A DNA stretch of 50,455 nucleotides, from NCBI GenBank assembly GCA_035353055.1, contig DAOPYW010000007.1:1-50455 (forward strand), written 5' to 3'. Position numbers and translations under genes: made by a program. Of the stretch, positions 1-8,447 are shown piece after piece (the stretch's first letter is position 1; every line of letters starts with the position of its first letter). Origin of the DNA: JAAYDH01 sp035353055. Its GTDB lineage: Bacteria; Bacillota_I; Bacilli_A; RFN20; CAG-826. Under the pieces are notes generated by a model that was given only the letters and a program-made list of their open reading frames with translations, was not told the origin of the DNA and ran no database searches.

Positions 1-38
1 TGAATAGTCTTTATTAACAACGCTAATACTTGATATAT

Positions 39-81
39 AAAAAACCTCTCCAGTTAATTTCCCAACTTTTGAGGTTTTTTT
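39..81. terminator. Rho-independent terminator after the OYE-family reductase
   Basis: Perfect 10-bp inverted repeat (39-48 with 71-80), with a further 4-bp inner pairing. The arms are A- and T-rich at their ends, so it can work in both directions. It lies just past the stop codon of the minus-strand reductase. The rest of bases 1-103 shows no other recognisable feature. Confidence 0.7.
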
Positions 82-103
82 GCTTATTTTATGATGCTAT
101 AAA

Positions 104-2167
104 TTACAGTTTCATCGCGACATCCCAGGCTCGCCAAATTACGGTTCTTAAGTTGCCGACTCCATTGCAATCGCCGACGAGATGGATGTGTTTTCCCTCT
201 TTAGATAGAGGAGTAGGAATATAGCCGATGGAAGTAATAACTTTACTGGCTAATACTTTGGTTTCTTTTCCATCTTTATCTACGATAACAACGCCATCGT
301 CAGCGATTTCTTTGACTTTGGATTCGAGATACACTGGGGTTTGATGCAAAGCGAAATAATCGCGGAGGTAGGAGCTATTAGCTAAGCAGACACCTTTGAC
401 AGCGATGAGATCATTTTTCATCTCGACGATGGAAGGCTTTTTGCCTTTGAGCGCTAACTCATAAGCTATCTCGCATCCGGTTAAGCCTCCGCCGATAATG
501 AGAGGATTCTCTCCGACCTCTTTTTTGCCTGACAAGAAGTCGACGGCTTCAATGGCTTTCTCTCCTCCAGGAATATGGAGATGGCGGGCTTTCGCGCCAG
601 TCGCGACGATGACTTCATCAAAACCTTTGCCAACGCACTCGAGACAATTGACCTTGGTATTAAATTCAATTTTAATCTCTGGATATTTCTTGAGTTCGTG
701 AACATACCATTCGATCAACTTGCGATCGTTTTCTTTGAAATCAGGAGTGGAGGCAGCAGTAAAGACACCTCCTAATTTGTCGTTCTGTTCAAAGATGGTG
801 ACGTTATGCCCGCGTTTAGCACACACAAGTGCGCTTTCCATACCTCCGATTCCTCCGCCAATAATCGCGATGTTCTTCGCTTTCTTAGCTTTGGTAATCT
901 TATATTTTTTCGATTGCATGGTCTCAGGGTTGAGAGCGCATCGCGCCATATGCAAAGCATCGCTTAAATCTTGATCATTAGCGGCTCCTTTATAGTGAGC
1001 CATGTTAAAGCAACCATTATGGCATTGAATGCAAGGACGGATGTCCTCTTCTTTGTTGGCCATTAATTTGGTCACCCACTCTTCATCAGTTAAGAATTGC
1101 CGAGCGACACCCATGCCATCAATGCGATTATGCTTGATAGATTCAGCGGCTACTTCGGGAGTCATGCGGCCAGCGCAGACCACAGGAATATCTACGAACT
1201 TTTTAATGTGTTCGACTTCTTTTAAGTTGCAGTTATTGGACATGTACACTGGTGGGTGAGCCCAATACCAGGCATCATAGGTGCCATTGTCACAGTTGAG
1301 CATATCGTAGCCAGCTTCTTGGAGATATTTAGCGGCTCTTTCGCTCTCTAACATGTCGCGGCCCATTTCTTGATAATCTTCACCAGGTAGAGCGCCGAGG
1401 CCAAAGCCTTTTGTTTTGCTGACGACAGAATAACGTAGTGAGACAGGATAATCTTTTCCACAAACTCCCTTAATGGCTTTGACAATTTCCACAGGGAAGC
1501 GATAGCGGTTTTCAAAACTGCCACCCCATTTATCTTTGCGCAAGTTGGTGTATTTCATCGTGAATTGATCGAGCAAATAGCCTTCATGGACCGCGTGGAC
1601 TTCGATGCCATCGACTCCGGCTTCTTGACATAGCTTTGCGGTTTTTGCGAAACCATCAATCAATTTTTGAATTTGTTTTTCCGTCATCTCTTTGGTCATC
1701 ACCTTATCGCTCCAGCGATTAGGAGTGACGCTTGGAGCGGCATTGATCCAGTTCATATTGAAAACTGGCTTCATCAAGCCGCCTAATAATTTATTAGTGC
1801 AACACTTAACCATGATATCGTTTAATGCCATGGAGCGGCCAAAACCAGCGGTTAATTGGACGAATAGTTTAGCGCCGGTCTTGTGGAGTTCATCCATGAA
1901 GACTTTTAGCTTCTTGTACATTCCCTTATTGGTGTAGAGCCATCCGCCCATCATTGGGTTCTTGACTGGTGCGATACCTGGGAGAATGAGGCCGACATTA
2001 TTCTTGGCTTTCCCCATGATAAATTTCGCGGCTTCTTCATCGAAATGAGTGGGTTCCATCCAGCCGAAAAGGCTTGTTCCACCCATTGAAGTCATGACGA
2101 TGCGATTTTTAATCTCAACATTGCCAATTTTCCACGGTGTAAAAAGTGGACTATAGATTTCTTTCAT
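104..2167 (-). CDS. NADH:flavin oxidoreductase / enoate- or 2,4-dienoyl-CoA-reductase-like iron-sulfur flavoenzyme
   Basis: A 687-residue cytoplasmic protein with the layout of the FadH/BaiCD/enoate reductase branch of the old yellow enzyme family. It has an N-terminal FMN-binding TIM barrel (about 1-370), a 4Fe-4S motif beginning CIQCHNGC (Cys379, Cys382, Cys386, and probably Cys410), then a FAD/NAD(P)-binding domain with GGGIGG near 436 and a second dinucleotide motif GGGLTG further on. The family passes electrons from NAD(P)H through FAD and the cluster to FMN, reducing a conjugated C=C bond. Between the third and fourth cluster cysteines there are 24 positions, against about 12 in E. coli FadH as I recall it. 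The substrate cannot be read from sequence. It is divergent from the aconitase X-hydrogenase cluster, with start codons about 140 bases apart. An SD-like GAGG precedes the chosen ATG. Confidence 0.88.
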   Translation of the reverse strand: MKEIYSPLFTPWKIGNVEIKNRIVMTSMGGTSLFGWMEPTHFDEEAAKFIMGKAKNNVGLILPGIAPVKNPMMGGWLYTNKGMYKKLKVFMDELHKTGAKLFVQLTAGFGRSMALNDIMVKCCTNKLLGGLMKPVFNMNWINAAPSVTPNRWSDKVMTKEMTEKQIQKLIDGFAKTAKLCQEAGVDGIEVHAVHEGYLLDQFTMKYTNLRKDKWGGSFENRYRFPVEIVKAIKGVCGKDYPVSLRYSVVSKTKGFGLGALPGEDYQEMGRDMLESERAAKYLQEAGYDMLNCDNGTYDAWYWAHPPVYMSNNCNLKEVEHIKKFVDIPVVCAGRMTPEVAAESIKHNRIDGMGVARQFLTDEEWVTKLMANKEEDIRPCIQCHNGCFNMAHYKGAANDQDLSDALHMARCALNPETMQSKKYKITKAKKAKNIAIIGGGIGGMESALVCAKRGHNVTIFEQNDKLGGVFTAASTPDFKENDRKLIEWYVHELKKYPEIKIEFNTKVNCLECVGKGFDEVIVATGAKARHLHIPGGEKAIEAVDFLSGKKEVGENPLIIGGGLTGCEIAYELALKGKKPSIVEMKNDLIAVKGVCLANSSYLRDYFALHQTPVYLESKVKEIADDGVVIVDKDGKETKVLASKVITSIGYIPTPLSKEGKHIHLVGDCNGVGNLRTVIWRAWDVAMKL

Positions 2168-2200
2168 AAGTATTACCTCTACTACTCTACTACCTATATT

Positions 2201-2229
2201 AAATTAAAAACGAAGGTGTTGTATAACAA
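2201..2229 (-). promoter_or_regulatory. Putative promoter of the OYE-family reductase
   Basis: On the minus strand a -35-like TTGTTA (2224-2229) and a -10-like TAATTT (2201-2206) are 17 bases apart. A TAATAT also lies a few bases downstream. The leader carries an SD-like GAGG before the ATG at 2167. Confidence 0.45.
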
Positions 2230-2242
2230 TTTAGCAAAATGG

Positions 2243-2251
2243 TGCTATTAT
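2243..2251 (+). promoter_or_regulatory. Putative extended -10 promoter for aconitase X
   Basis: TGC followed by TATTAT (2246-2251) is an extended -10 element. No good -35 box sits at the usual distance. The TTGTATAACAA stretch at 2219-2229 overlaps the divergent -35, so the two promoters share this region. Confidence 0.45.
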
Positions 2252-2303
2252 TTAGGTAATGAATTACGTTCACGTCTACTAAAGAAAAGGAGAAAACGTT
2301 TTT

Positions 2304-3599
2304 ATGTATGAGCCGAAAATGGAATTAACTAGCGAGCAACGCGACATTTTAAGCGGCAAAAAAGGCGAGACAATGGCCAAAATCATGGAGACAGTCGTGA
2401 TGTTTGGCGATATGTTTGAAGCCCCTCGCTTGATCAAAGTCACACACGATGAAGGACATCTTGTCACTTCGTTTGGAATTGGTATCTGCAAGCCCTTGTT
2501 TTCAACAATGGACAGATTGAATGAAGCAGACATTCACACCAAAGGAAAATTCACTGTCGATCCACGTCCTTATGATTACAAAAATGTGAAGTGTTCCCTG
2601 CTCGACAAGCTAGTCTATAGCAAGATACTTTTCTCTCAGCAAAAGCGCTATGAAGCTCAGCTGACAAAAGTCGGTCTCCGGGACCCTAATGCTTTTACTT
2701 GCACATCCTATTTACCAGAAGTTGGAAACATCCCTCAGAAAGGTGACATCCTATCATGGGCGGAAAGCTCTGCTGTCGTTTTTGCTAACTCCGTTCTTGG
2801 AGCAAGATGCAATCGTAACTCTGGTATGCTAGACCTCTTCGGATCAATTCTTGGTTACGTTCCTGAGTTTGGATTTTTAACCGACAAAGGAAGAAAGGCC
2901 ACTTGGCGTGTCATCGTCAAAACCAGCAAGATACCAGAAGCCCAGATCTTGGGTTCCGCCATTGGCATGAAAGTAATGGAAGACGTTCCTTACGTTGAAG
3001 GCCTAGACAAATATCTCGGCACTGAACTCAATGATTTTGCTATTGGATATCTCAAAGATTTTGGAGCTGCCACAGCCTCTAATGGAGCTGTCGGACTTTA
3101 CCATATTGCTAATTTAACACCAGAAGCAAAAGAATTTGCGGAGAAATTGCTTGTTCCAAACGCTAAAGAATACGTTATTGATGATGCCGAATTAGAGCGT
3201 GTTTATCATGAATATCCCATTATGTGGAAAGACAAAACCAAAAAAGGAAATCTCGTTTTCATCGGCTGTCCTCACCTCACCTATCAACAGCTTTGTGATT
3301 GGACAGATAAGATTGCTAATGGTTTAAAGGAAACAGGGAAAAAGAAAGTTGTTGTTAGAACAATATTAACCTCTTCTCCTGATGTCGTTGAGAAGTTTAA
3401 AAAGTCTGAAAAGCATGCCTTGCTCATGAGCACTGGTGCGAAGCTCTCAAGCATATGCCCACTGATGTATACCAATAACCCGCTGACCAAAAAGAAGAGA
3501 ATTATCACCTCTTCGAATAAGCTTAGAACCTACTCACTCGCAAGATATTACAAGGACGAAGAAATCTTGGACTTTGTCATTGGTAAGGAGGGCAAATAA
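2304..3599 (+). CDS. Aconitase X catalytic (large) subunit, DUF521 family
   Basis: A 431-residue protein matching the large subunit of aconitase X (AcnX). Visible family signatures are CTSYLPEVGNIP (about 130-142), the block SAVVFANSVLGARCNR (about 155-170), GCPHL near 322 and SSICPLM near 387. The cysteines fit the iron-sulfur site of the family. Characterised AcnX enzymes are dehydratases: bacterial cis-3-hydroxy-L-proline dehydratase and archaeal mevalonate 5-phosphate dehydratase. The substrate here is not known. The small subunit is a separate gene one base downstream, as in the two-subunit type, and not fused. An AAAGGAG ribosome site precedes the ATG. It lies directly upstream of the hydrogenase operon but is separated from it by a terminator. 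Confidence 0.9.
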   Translation: MYEPKMELTSEQRDILSGKKGETMAKIMETVVMFGDMFEAPRLIKVTHDEGHLVTSFGIGICKPLFSTMDRLNEADIHTKGKFTVDPRPYDYKNVKCSLLDKLVYSKILFSQQKRYEAQLTKVGLRDPNAFTCTSYLPEVGNIPQKGDILSWAESSAVVFANSVLGARCNRNSGMLDLFGSILGYVPEFGFLTDKGRKATWRVIVKTSKIPEAQILGSAIGMKVMEDVPYVEGLDKYLGTELNDFAIGYLKDFGAATASNGAVGLYHIANLTPEAKEFAEKLLVPNAKEYVIDDAELERVYHEYPIMWKDKTKKGNLVFIGCPHLTYQQLCDWTDKIANGLKETGKKKVVVRTILTSSPDVVEKFKKSEKHALLMSTGAKLSSICPLMYTNNPLTKKKRIITSSNKLRTYSLARYYKDEEILDFVIGKEGK

Positions 3600-3600
3600 A

Positions 3601-4041
3601 ATGAAACAATTCAAGGGTCGAGTTTTAGCTTCCGGCACTTTGACTGCTGAGGCTGTTGTCTCTCATCAAGGTGTCAACACATTGGCCTCATTCCAAAAAG
3701 CGGTCGTTGGTAACAAAAAGAACGCGGTTATCTCAGATCAAGGAAACAAAGATCTGTATGGATTAGATGTGACCAATAAGATCCTCTGTTTGCCAATTAC
3801 CATTGGTTCAACAACTGGTGGCCTAGTCATTCAAACAATTTGTGCGATGAAGATTGCGCCAGCTGCATTCCTATTCTCTGAGCACATTGATTCTTTAGCA
3901 GGATCAGGCATTGTTCTCGCCCGTATTTGGGAGAATAGCCCAGTCATCGCTATCGATGAATTAGGAAAAGAGTTCTTAGAAACCGTCAAGACTGGCGATA
4001 AGCTAGAGATTAAAGAAGACGGAACAGTCGTCATCCTATAA
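3601..4041 (+). CDS. Aconitase X small (swivel) subunit, DUF126 family
   Basis: A 146-residue protein that resembles the DUF126 swivelling domain of aconitase X, with the phosphate/carboxylate-binding type loop GSTTGGLV (about residues 61-68) and the typical SGIVLARIW stretch. It pairs with the large subunit just upstream to form the active site. I chose the ATG at 3601, because AAGGAGG lies 7 bases before it inside the end of the upstream gene. A start nine codons further up is possible but has no ribosome site. The one-base spacing implies translational coupling. Confidence 0.88.
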   Translation: MKQFKGRVLASGTLTAEAVVSHQGVNTLASFQKAVVGNKKNAVISDQGNKDLYGLDVTNKILCLPITIGSTTGGLVIQTICAMKIAPAAFLFSEHIDSLAGSGIVLARIWENSPVIAIDELGKEFLETVKTGDKLEIKEDGTVVIL

Positions 4042-4055
4042 TCCAGATTTAATAT

Positions 4056-4088
4056 AAATCTCGGTCCAAAAAGCCGAGATTTTTTATT
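4056..4088 (+). terminator. Terminator after aconitase X small subunit
   Basis: A 9-bp perfect stem (4056-4064 with 4074-4082), a 9-base loop and a following T-rich run. It separates the aconitase X pair from the hydrogenase operon. Confidence 0.8.
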
Positions 4089-4125
4089 TTCTGCCATTTG
4101 TGAGAGGCTAATGCCACTTTTAATC

Positions 4126-4154
4126 TTGTCAATGTGCGCATACCTGCGTAAAAT
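4126..4154 (+). promoter_or_regulatory. Promoter of the hydCBA operon
   Basis: TTGTCA (4126-4131), 17 bases, then TAAAAT (4149-4154). A start near 4161 would give a 36-base leader that contains a small hairpin (TGGTTT at 4163-4168 with AAACCA at 4177-4182) just before the AGGAGG ribosome site. Confidence 0.7.
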
Positions 4155-4196
4155 GTAAAGGCTGGTTTTATGCGATAAACCAAATAGGAGGTTATT

Positions 4197-4688
4197 ATGG
4201 CGCATTTACAAAGTAGTGCTGTAGCGTTAATTACCAAAATAGTTAATCGTTACAAAGATGAACCAACCCCATTAATGATGATTCTTGAAGATGTTCAGAA
4301 GGAATATGGATACATTCCTCTTGAAGTTCAAGAACTAATTTCTGATTTGACTGGAAAACCAGTCAGTGAAATCTACGGAGTGGTGACATTCTATTCATTT
4401 TTCTCTTTGACCCCAAAAGGCAAATACGTTATTGGCGTGTGCCTCGGCACAGCGTGCTATGTTAAGGGTTCACAATTAATTTTAGACAAGTTCTCCCAAG
4501 TGCTAGGGATTAAATCCGGAGAGACAACTCTCGATGGACTATTTACCATCGATGTTCTCCGCTGCATCGGAGCTTGCGCTATCGCGCCAGCTGTTTCCAT
4601 AAACGGAAAAGTTTATCCCCAAGTTAAAGTTGATGATGTCGTTAAGATTGTTAACGAATACAAAAATAAAGAAGTGGAGGTTCGCTAA
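4197..4688 (+). CDS. hydC: [FeFe] hydrogenase HydC subunit, NuoE-like 2Fe-2S protein
   Basis: A 163-residue thioredoxin-fold 2Fe-2S protein of the NuoE/HydC/HndA family. It has a helical N-terminal part (about 1-75) and cluster cysteines at Cys82, Cys87, Cys123 and Cys127 in CLGTAC and CIGAC contexts. In trimeric bifurcating hydrogenases this subunit relays electrons next to the flavin subunit. It is the first gene of a three-gene operon, two bases before hydB, with AGGAGG ahead of the start. Its length is normal for the family. The same fold occurs in Complex I NuoE and in NAD-dependent formate dehydrogenases, but the [FeFe] hydrogenase subunit two genes downstream settles the assignment. 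Confidence 0.93.
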   Translation: MAHLQSSAVALITKIVNRYKDEPTPLMMILEDVQKEYGYIPLEVQELISDLTGKPVSEIYGVVTFYSFFSLTPKGKYVIGVCLGTACYVKGSQLILDKFSQVLGIKSGETTLDGLFTIDVLRCIGACAIAPAVSINGKVYPQVKVDDVVKIVNEYKNKEVEVR

Positions 4689-4690
4689 CT

Positions 4691-6595
4691 ATGACCAAAA
4701 TTGATGTTGTTGCTAATGAAAAACAACTATTAGACAAAATCAGTCACTGCGGTGCTTGCCTCGAGAAAAAATTCCATTGCCAAGATGGCCACAGAGCTAT
4801 CGTTATCTGTGGTGGCACTGGCTGCTTATCCAGCGAATCCGCTGAAATTTTAGCTAAATTCAAGAGTCTGATTGAAGAAAAAGGAATTGGCGATAAAGTA
4901 ACTGCCAACATCGTTGGATGTTTCGGATTCTGCTCACAAGGCCCATTTGTTAAAATCTTCCCTGAAGAAACTCTATACACCAAAGTAAAAATTGCCGACG
5001 TCGAAGAAATCATCGAAAAAGATATCATCGGTGGCGGAATCGTCGAACGCCTATTATTTGTTGACCCAGTCACCAAACAAAAAGCCCAAAAGCAACACGA
5101 TATTAACTTCTACAAATTGCAGAAGCGCGATGTCGCTTTGAGAGGCAATGGCGAGATCAATCCTGAAGATATCGATGAAGCTTTTGGCGATGGCGCATTT
5201 GTCGCGCTCAATAAAGCTCTCCATATGACCCGTCAAGAAGTCATTAATGAAGTCTTAAAATCTGGTCTACGCGGCCGTGGCGGCGCCGGTTTCCCGGCTG
5301 GCAAAAAATGGCAATTTGCTTACAACATGAATGTTGAAGAAAAATACATTATCTGCAATGGCGATGAGGGAGATCCTGGCGCATTCATGGATCGCTCCAT
5401 CATTGAAGGCAACCCCGTCAACGTTATCGAAGGCATGATGATTGCCGGATACGCGATTGGCGCTAAAAATGGTTACTTCTATGTGCGTGCTGAATATCCT
5501 GTCGCTGTCGAGCGCTTAAAGAAAGCGATTGCTGAATTAGAAGAAGCAGGATTATTGGGCGACCATATCCTCGGAACTGATTTCTCATTCCGCTGCCATA
5601 TTCGCTTAGGCGCTGGCGCATTTGTGTGCGGCGAAGAGACCGCCCTATTAAATAGCATCGAAGGAAAAAGAGGCATGCCTCGTCCACGCCCTCCATTCCC
5701 AGCCGTCAAAGGATTATGGGACAAGCCGAGCGTTATCAACAACGTTGAGACGTTAGCTAACGTTCCATTCATTCTCCGTGAAGGCGCGGATCATTACGCT
5801 TCCTTTGGAACTGCTGATAGCAAGGGCACAAAAGTGTTTGCTCTCGGCGGAAAAGTCAACAATGTTGGCTTAGTAGAAGTCCCGATGGGAACGACCTTGC
5901 GCCAATTAATTTTTGATATTGGCGGTGGCATTCCAAATAATAAGAAATTTAAAGCTATTCAAACTGGAGGTCCTTCTGGCGGTTGCTTAACCGAAAAAGA
6001 TCTCGATACTCCGATTGACTATGCTTCTTTAATCGCTCATGGTTCCATGATGGGATCAGGTGGCGCTATCGTCATGGATGAAGATAACTGCATGGTCGAT
6101 GTGGCTAAGTTCTATATGACCTTCATCACCGAAGAATCATGCGGCAAATGCTCTCCCTGCCGAATCGGAACCAAGAGAGTCTTAGAAATTCTCACCAATA
6201 TTTGCGATGGCAAAGGGACTTTGCAAGATCTAGAAAATCTCAAAGAATTATCGTCTATCATCAAAGCTAATTCTCTCTGTGGCCTGGGCCAAACTGCTGC
6301 GAATCCTATTGTCTCGACAATGACCGCTTTCCCAGAGGAATATCGCGCCCACGTCGTCGATCACGTTTGCCCTGCTCACGTCTGCAAGAGCATGATGCAA
6401 TACCATATCGTTCCTGAAGCTTGCTTTGGATGTGGACTATGCGCTCGCGCTTGCCCCACAAATACCATCGTCAAAACCGATGCTCCTTCAAAGAAGAATC
6501 CCCGTCTTTTCATTCACGAAATCAATCAAAAGAACTGCGTTAAATGCGGTTCATGTATGGCAGCCTGTCGCTTCAATGCCATCATCAAGAAATAA
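4691..6595 (+). CDS. hydB: [FeFe] hydrogenase HydB subunit, NuoF-like NADH/FMN diaphorase
   Basis: A 634-residue flavin subunit. The order is an N-terminal thioredoxin-like 2Fe-2S domain (Cys40, Cys45, Cys77, Cys81), the NADH/FMN-binding NuoF core with GRGGAGFPAGKKW (about 194-206) and GDEGDPGAFMDR (about 223-234), an SLBB region, the 4Fe-4S motif ESCGKCSPCR (about 482-491), and two C-terminal 4Fe-4S ferredoxin motifs (CFGCGLCARACP near 579 and CVKCGSCMAAC near 617). In the family it oxidises or reduces NAD(H) and is thought to carry the electron-bifurcating flavin. It is fifteen bases upstream of hydA, in the same operon. All cluster motifs are complete. Confidence 0.95.
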   Translation: MTKIDVVANEKQLLDKISHCGACLEKKFHCQDGHRAIVICGGTGCLSSESAEILAKFKSLIEEKGIGDKVTANIVGCFGFCSQGPFVKIFPEETLYTKVKIADVEEIIEKDIIGGGIVERLLFVDPVTKQKAQKQHDINFYKLQKRDVALRGNGEINPEDIDEAFGDGAFVALNKALHMTRQEVINEVLKSGLRGRGGAGFPAGKKWQFAYNMNVEEKYIICNGDEGDPGAFMDRSIIEGNPVNVIEGMMIAGYAIGAKNGYFYVRAEYPVAVERLKKAIAELEEAGLLGDHILGTDFSFRCHIRLGAGAFVCGEETALLNSIEGKRGMPRPRPPFPAVKGLWDKPSVINNVETLANVPFILREGADHYASFGTADSKGTKVFALGGKVNNVGLVEVPMGTTLRQLIFDIGGGIPNNKKFKAIQTGGPSGGCLTEKDLDTPIDYASLIAHGSMMGSGGAIVMDEDNCMVDVAKFYMTFITEESCGKCSPCRIGTKRVLEILTNICDGKGTLQDLENLKELSSIIKANSLCGLGQTAANPIVSTMTAFPEEYRAHVVDHVCPAHVCKSMMQYHIVPEACFGCGLCARACPTNTIVKTDAPSKKNPRLFIHEINQKNCVKCGSCMAACRFNAIIKK

Positions 6596-6609
6596 GGAGG
6601 AAATTAGAT

Positions 6610-8373
6610 ATGTCATTAGTTAATATTAAAATCGAAGGCAAACCCTTCCAAGTTGACTCCGGTTTAACTGTTTTAGAAGCTTGCCGCAAATGTGGCTTTG
6701 TCATTCCTTCCCTCTGTTCATTCAATCACGGCAAAAACTCTCTAGCGAGCTGCCGCGTCTGCCTCGTTGAAATTAAAGGCGCCAGAGGATTAAGCGCCTC
6801 CTGCGTCTATCCTGTCAGCGAAGGCATGGAAATCAGCATCTCTTCCCAGAGTGCTACTGAAGCGCGTAGAGCTTCTGTTGAACTAATCCTCAGCAACCAC
6901 GAAAAGAATTGCTTACAATGCCCCAAAAATGGCCACTGTGAGCTTTTACATGTCGCCGAATTAGTAGGCGCTCGCGATCAAAAATATATCGGTGAATTCT
7001 CCGAAACCACCGTCGATGAAATCGCTCCTGGAATCATTCGCAATACTGCCAAATGCATTCTTTGTGGCCGCTGCATTGAGAGATGCAAAGAAGCCCAAGG
7101 TATTTCTATCCTCGGCTATGAGAATCGCGGATTCCACACGATCGTTGGCCCAGTTCAAAATCGCAGCTTTGCTGAATCCCCTTGCTTGCAATGTGGACAA
7201 TGCGTTAATGTCTGCCCAACTGGCGCTTTAATGGAGCACAGCGAAATCGATAAAGTCGATCAAGCTATCAAGGCTGGCAAAAAAGTCATCGTTCAAACCG
7301 CTCCCGCAGTTCGCGCTGCTATAGCAGAAGAATTTGATGAGCCAATCGGAACACCAGGAACTGGAAAGATGGTTGCTGCTTTGCACCGCTTAGGTTTCTA
7401 TCGCGTATTTGATACCAACTTTGGCGCTGATCTCACCATCATGGAAGAAGCTAATGAGCTACTCCACAGAATTAAAAACAAAGGAGTCCTTCCTCAGATC
7501 ACTTCTTGCTCGCCAGGCTGGATCAATTACATGGAATATTTCTATCCTCAGATTATCCCTCACATTTCAACATGCAAATCTCCTCATATGATGGTCGGGG
7601 CGATCATCAAATCATATTTCGCTAATAGTCATAATTTGAATCCTGATGATATCTTCGTCGTCTCGATCATGCCTTGCACAGCGAAAAAGTATGAGCGTTC
7701 TCGCCCTGAGATGGCCCATGATGTCGATGCAGTTTTAACCACACGCGAATTAGCCAAGCTTATTCGCCGCGCTGGCATCGTCTGGAAGAAACTACCCGAT
7801 GAAGAATTTGATTCTGATTTATTGGGCGATTATTCTGGCGCTGGCGTTATCTTCGGTGTAACCGGAGGCGTCATGGAAGCCGCTTTAAGAACAGCCTATT
7901 TCTGGATGACTGGCAAAGAATACTCTGCCATTGAATTCCACAATGTCCGCGGTTTAGAAGCGGTCAGAGAAGCCTCTATCGATATCGATGGCACAGTTAT
8001 TAAAGTTGCAGTTACTTCTGGCATGAAGAACGCCAAGCCACTATTAGATGACATTAAGAACGGTAAATCTCCATATGCCTTCATTGAAATCATGGGATGC
8101 CCCGGCGGATGCATTAACGGTGGTGGTCAACCATATGTGAAACCCCTTCTCCTTCCCAATGAAGAAGATGATATTCTCGATACATATTGCAAAAAGAGAG
8201 CCAGCGTTCTCTATAGCGAAGATGAGAGACAAGTCATTCGTCAATCACACAACAATAAAGATATCCAAAGGCTTTATAAAGAGTTCCTCGGCGAACCTGG
8301 CAGCGAATTAGCGGAAGAGTTATTGCACACTTCCTATAATGCTCATCGCGAGAAATATCCGAATAAAAAATAA
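6610..8373 (+). CDS. hydA: [FeFe] hydrogenase catalytic subunit HydA, electron-bifurcating (group A3-like)
   Basis: A 587-residue catalytic subunit starting at the ATG at 6610, preceded by AAGGAGG. In order it has a 2Fe-2S ferredoxin domain (about 1-80), a His-Cys 4Fe-4S segment (about 95-120), a two-cluster 4Fe-4S ferredoxin domain (about 138-210), then the H-cluster domain. The three H-cluster signatures are TSCSPGW (298-304), MPCTAKKYE (Cys356) and MGCPGGC (Cys497, Cys501), followed by a small-subunit-like C-terminal tail. The first signature has Ser301 where well-studied enzymes have the second Cys of TSCCP. With HydB and HydC it would couple H2, NADH and ferredoxin. The maturases HydE, HydF and HydG are not in this window. 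Confidence 0.95.
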   Translation: MSLVNIKIEGKPFQVDSGLTVLEACRKCGFVIPSLCSFNHGKNSLASCRVCLVEIKGARGLSASCVYPVSEGMEISISSQSATEARRASVELILSNHEKNCLQCPKNGHCELLHVAELVGARDQKYIGEFSETTVDEIAPGIIRNTAKCILCGRCIERCKEAQGISILGYENRGFHTIVGPVQNRSFAESPCLQCGQCVNVCPTGALMEHSEIDKVDQAIKAGKKVIVQTAPAVRAAIAEEFDEPIGTPGTGKMVAALHRLGFYRVFDTNFGADLTIMEEANELLHRIKNKGVLPQITSCSPGWINYMEYFYPQIIPHISTCKSPHMMVGAIIKSYFANSHNLNPDDIFVVSIMPCTAKKYERSRPEMAHDVDAVLTTRELAKLIRRAGIVWKKLPDEEFDSDLLGDYSGAGVIFGVTGGVMEAALRTAYFWMTGKEYSAIEFHNVRGLEAVREASIDIDGTVIKVAVTSGMKNAKPLLDDIKNGKSPYAFIEIMGCPGGCINGGGQPYVKPLLLPNEEDDILDTYCKKRASVLYSEDERQVIRQSHNNKDIQRLYKEFLGEPGSELAEELLHTSYNAHREKYPNKK

Positions 8374-8386
8374 CGATTTTGAATAG

Positions 8387-8422
8387 TGGGACAAGAAAAC
8401 ATATGAAAACTTGTCCCATTTT
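8387..8422 (+). terminator. Terminator of the hydCBA operon
   Basis: A 9-bp perfect stem (8387-8395 with 8410-8418), a 14-base loop and then TTTTC. It lies 14 bases after the hydA stop codon. Confidence 0.75.
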
Positions 8423-8447
8423 CATAGAATAGAAGTGTAAGTTTTTT

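Noticed and set aside
2219..2229. TTGTATAACAA as a possible Rex (redox) operator for the reductase and aconitase X genes
   Set aside because: Too short, with only four-base arms, and lacking the TTGTGA/TCACAA arms and spacing of known Rex sites.
3831..4205. Minus-strand open frame of 124 codons over the aconitase X small subunit end
   Set aside because: It spans a clear terminator and the hydCBA promoter and shows no protein-family features.
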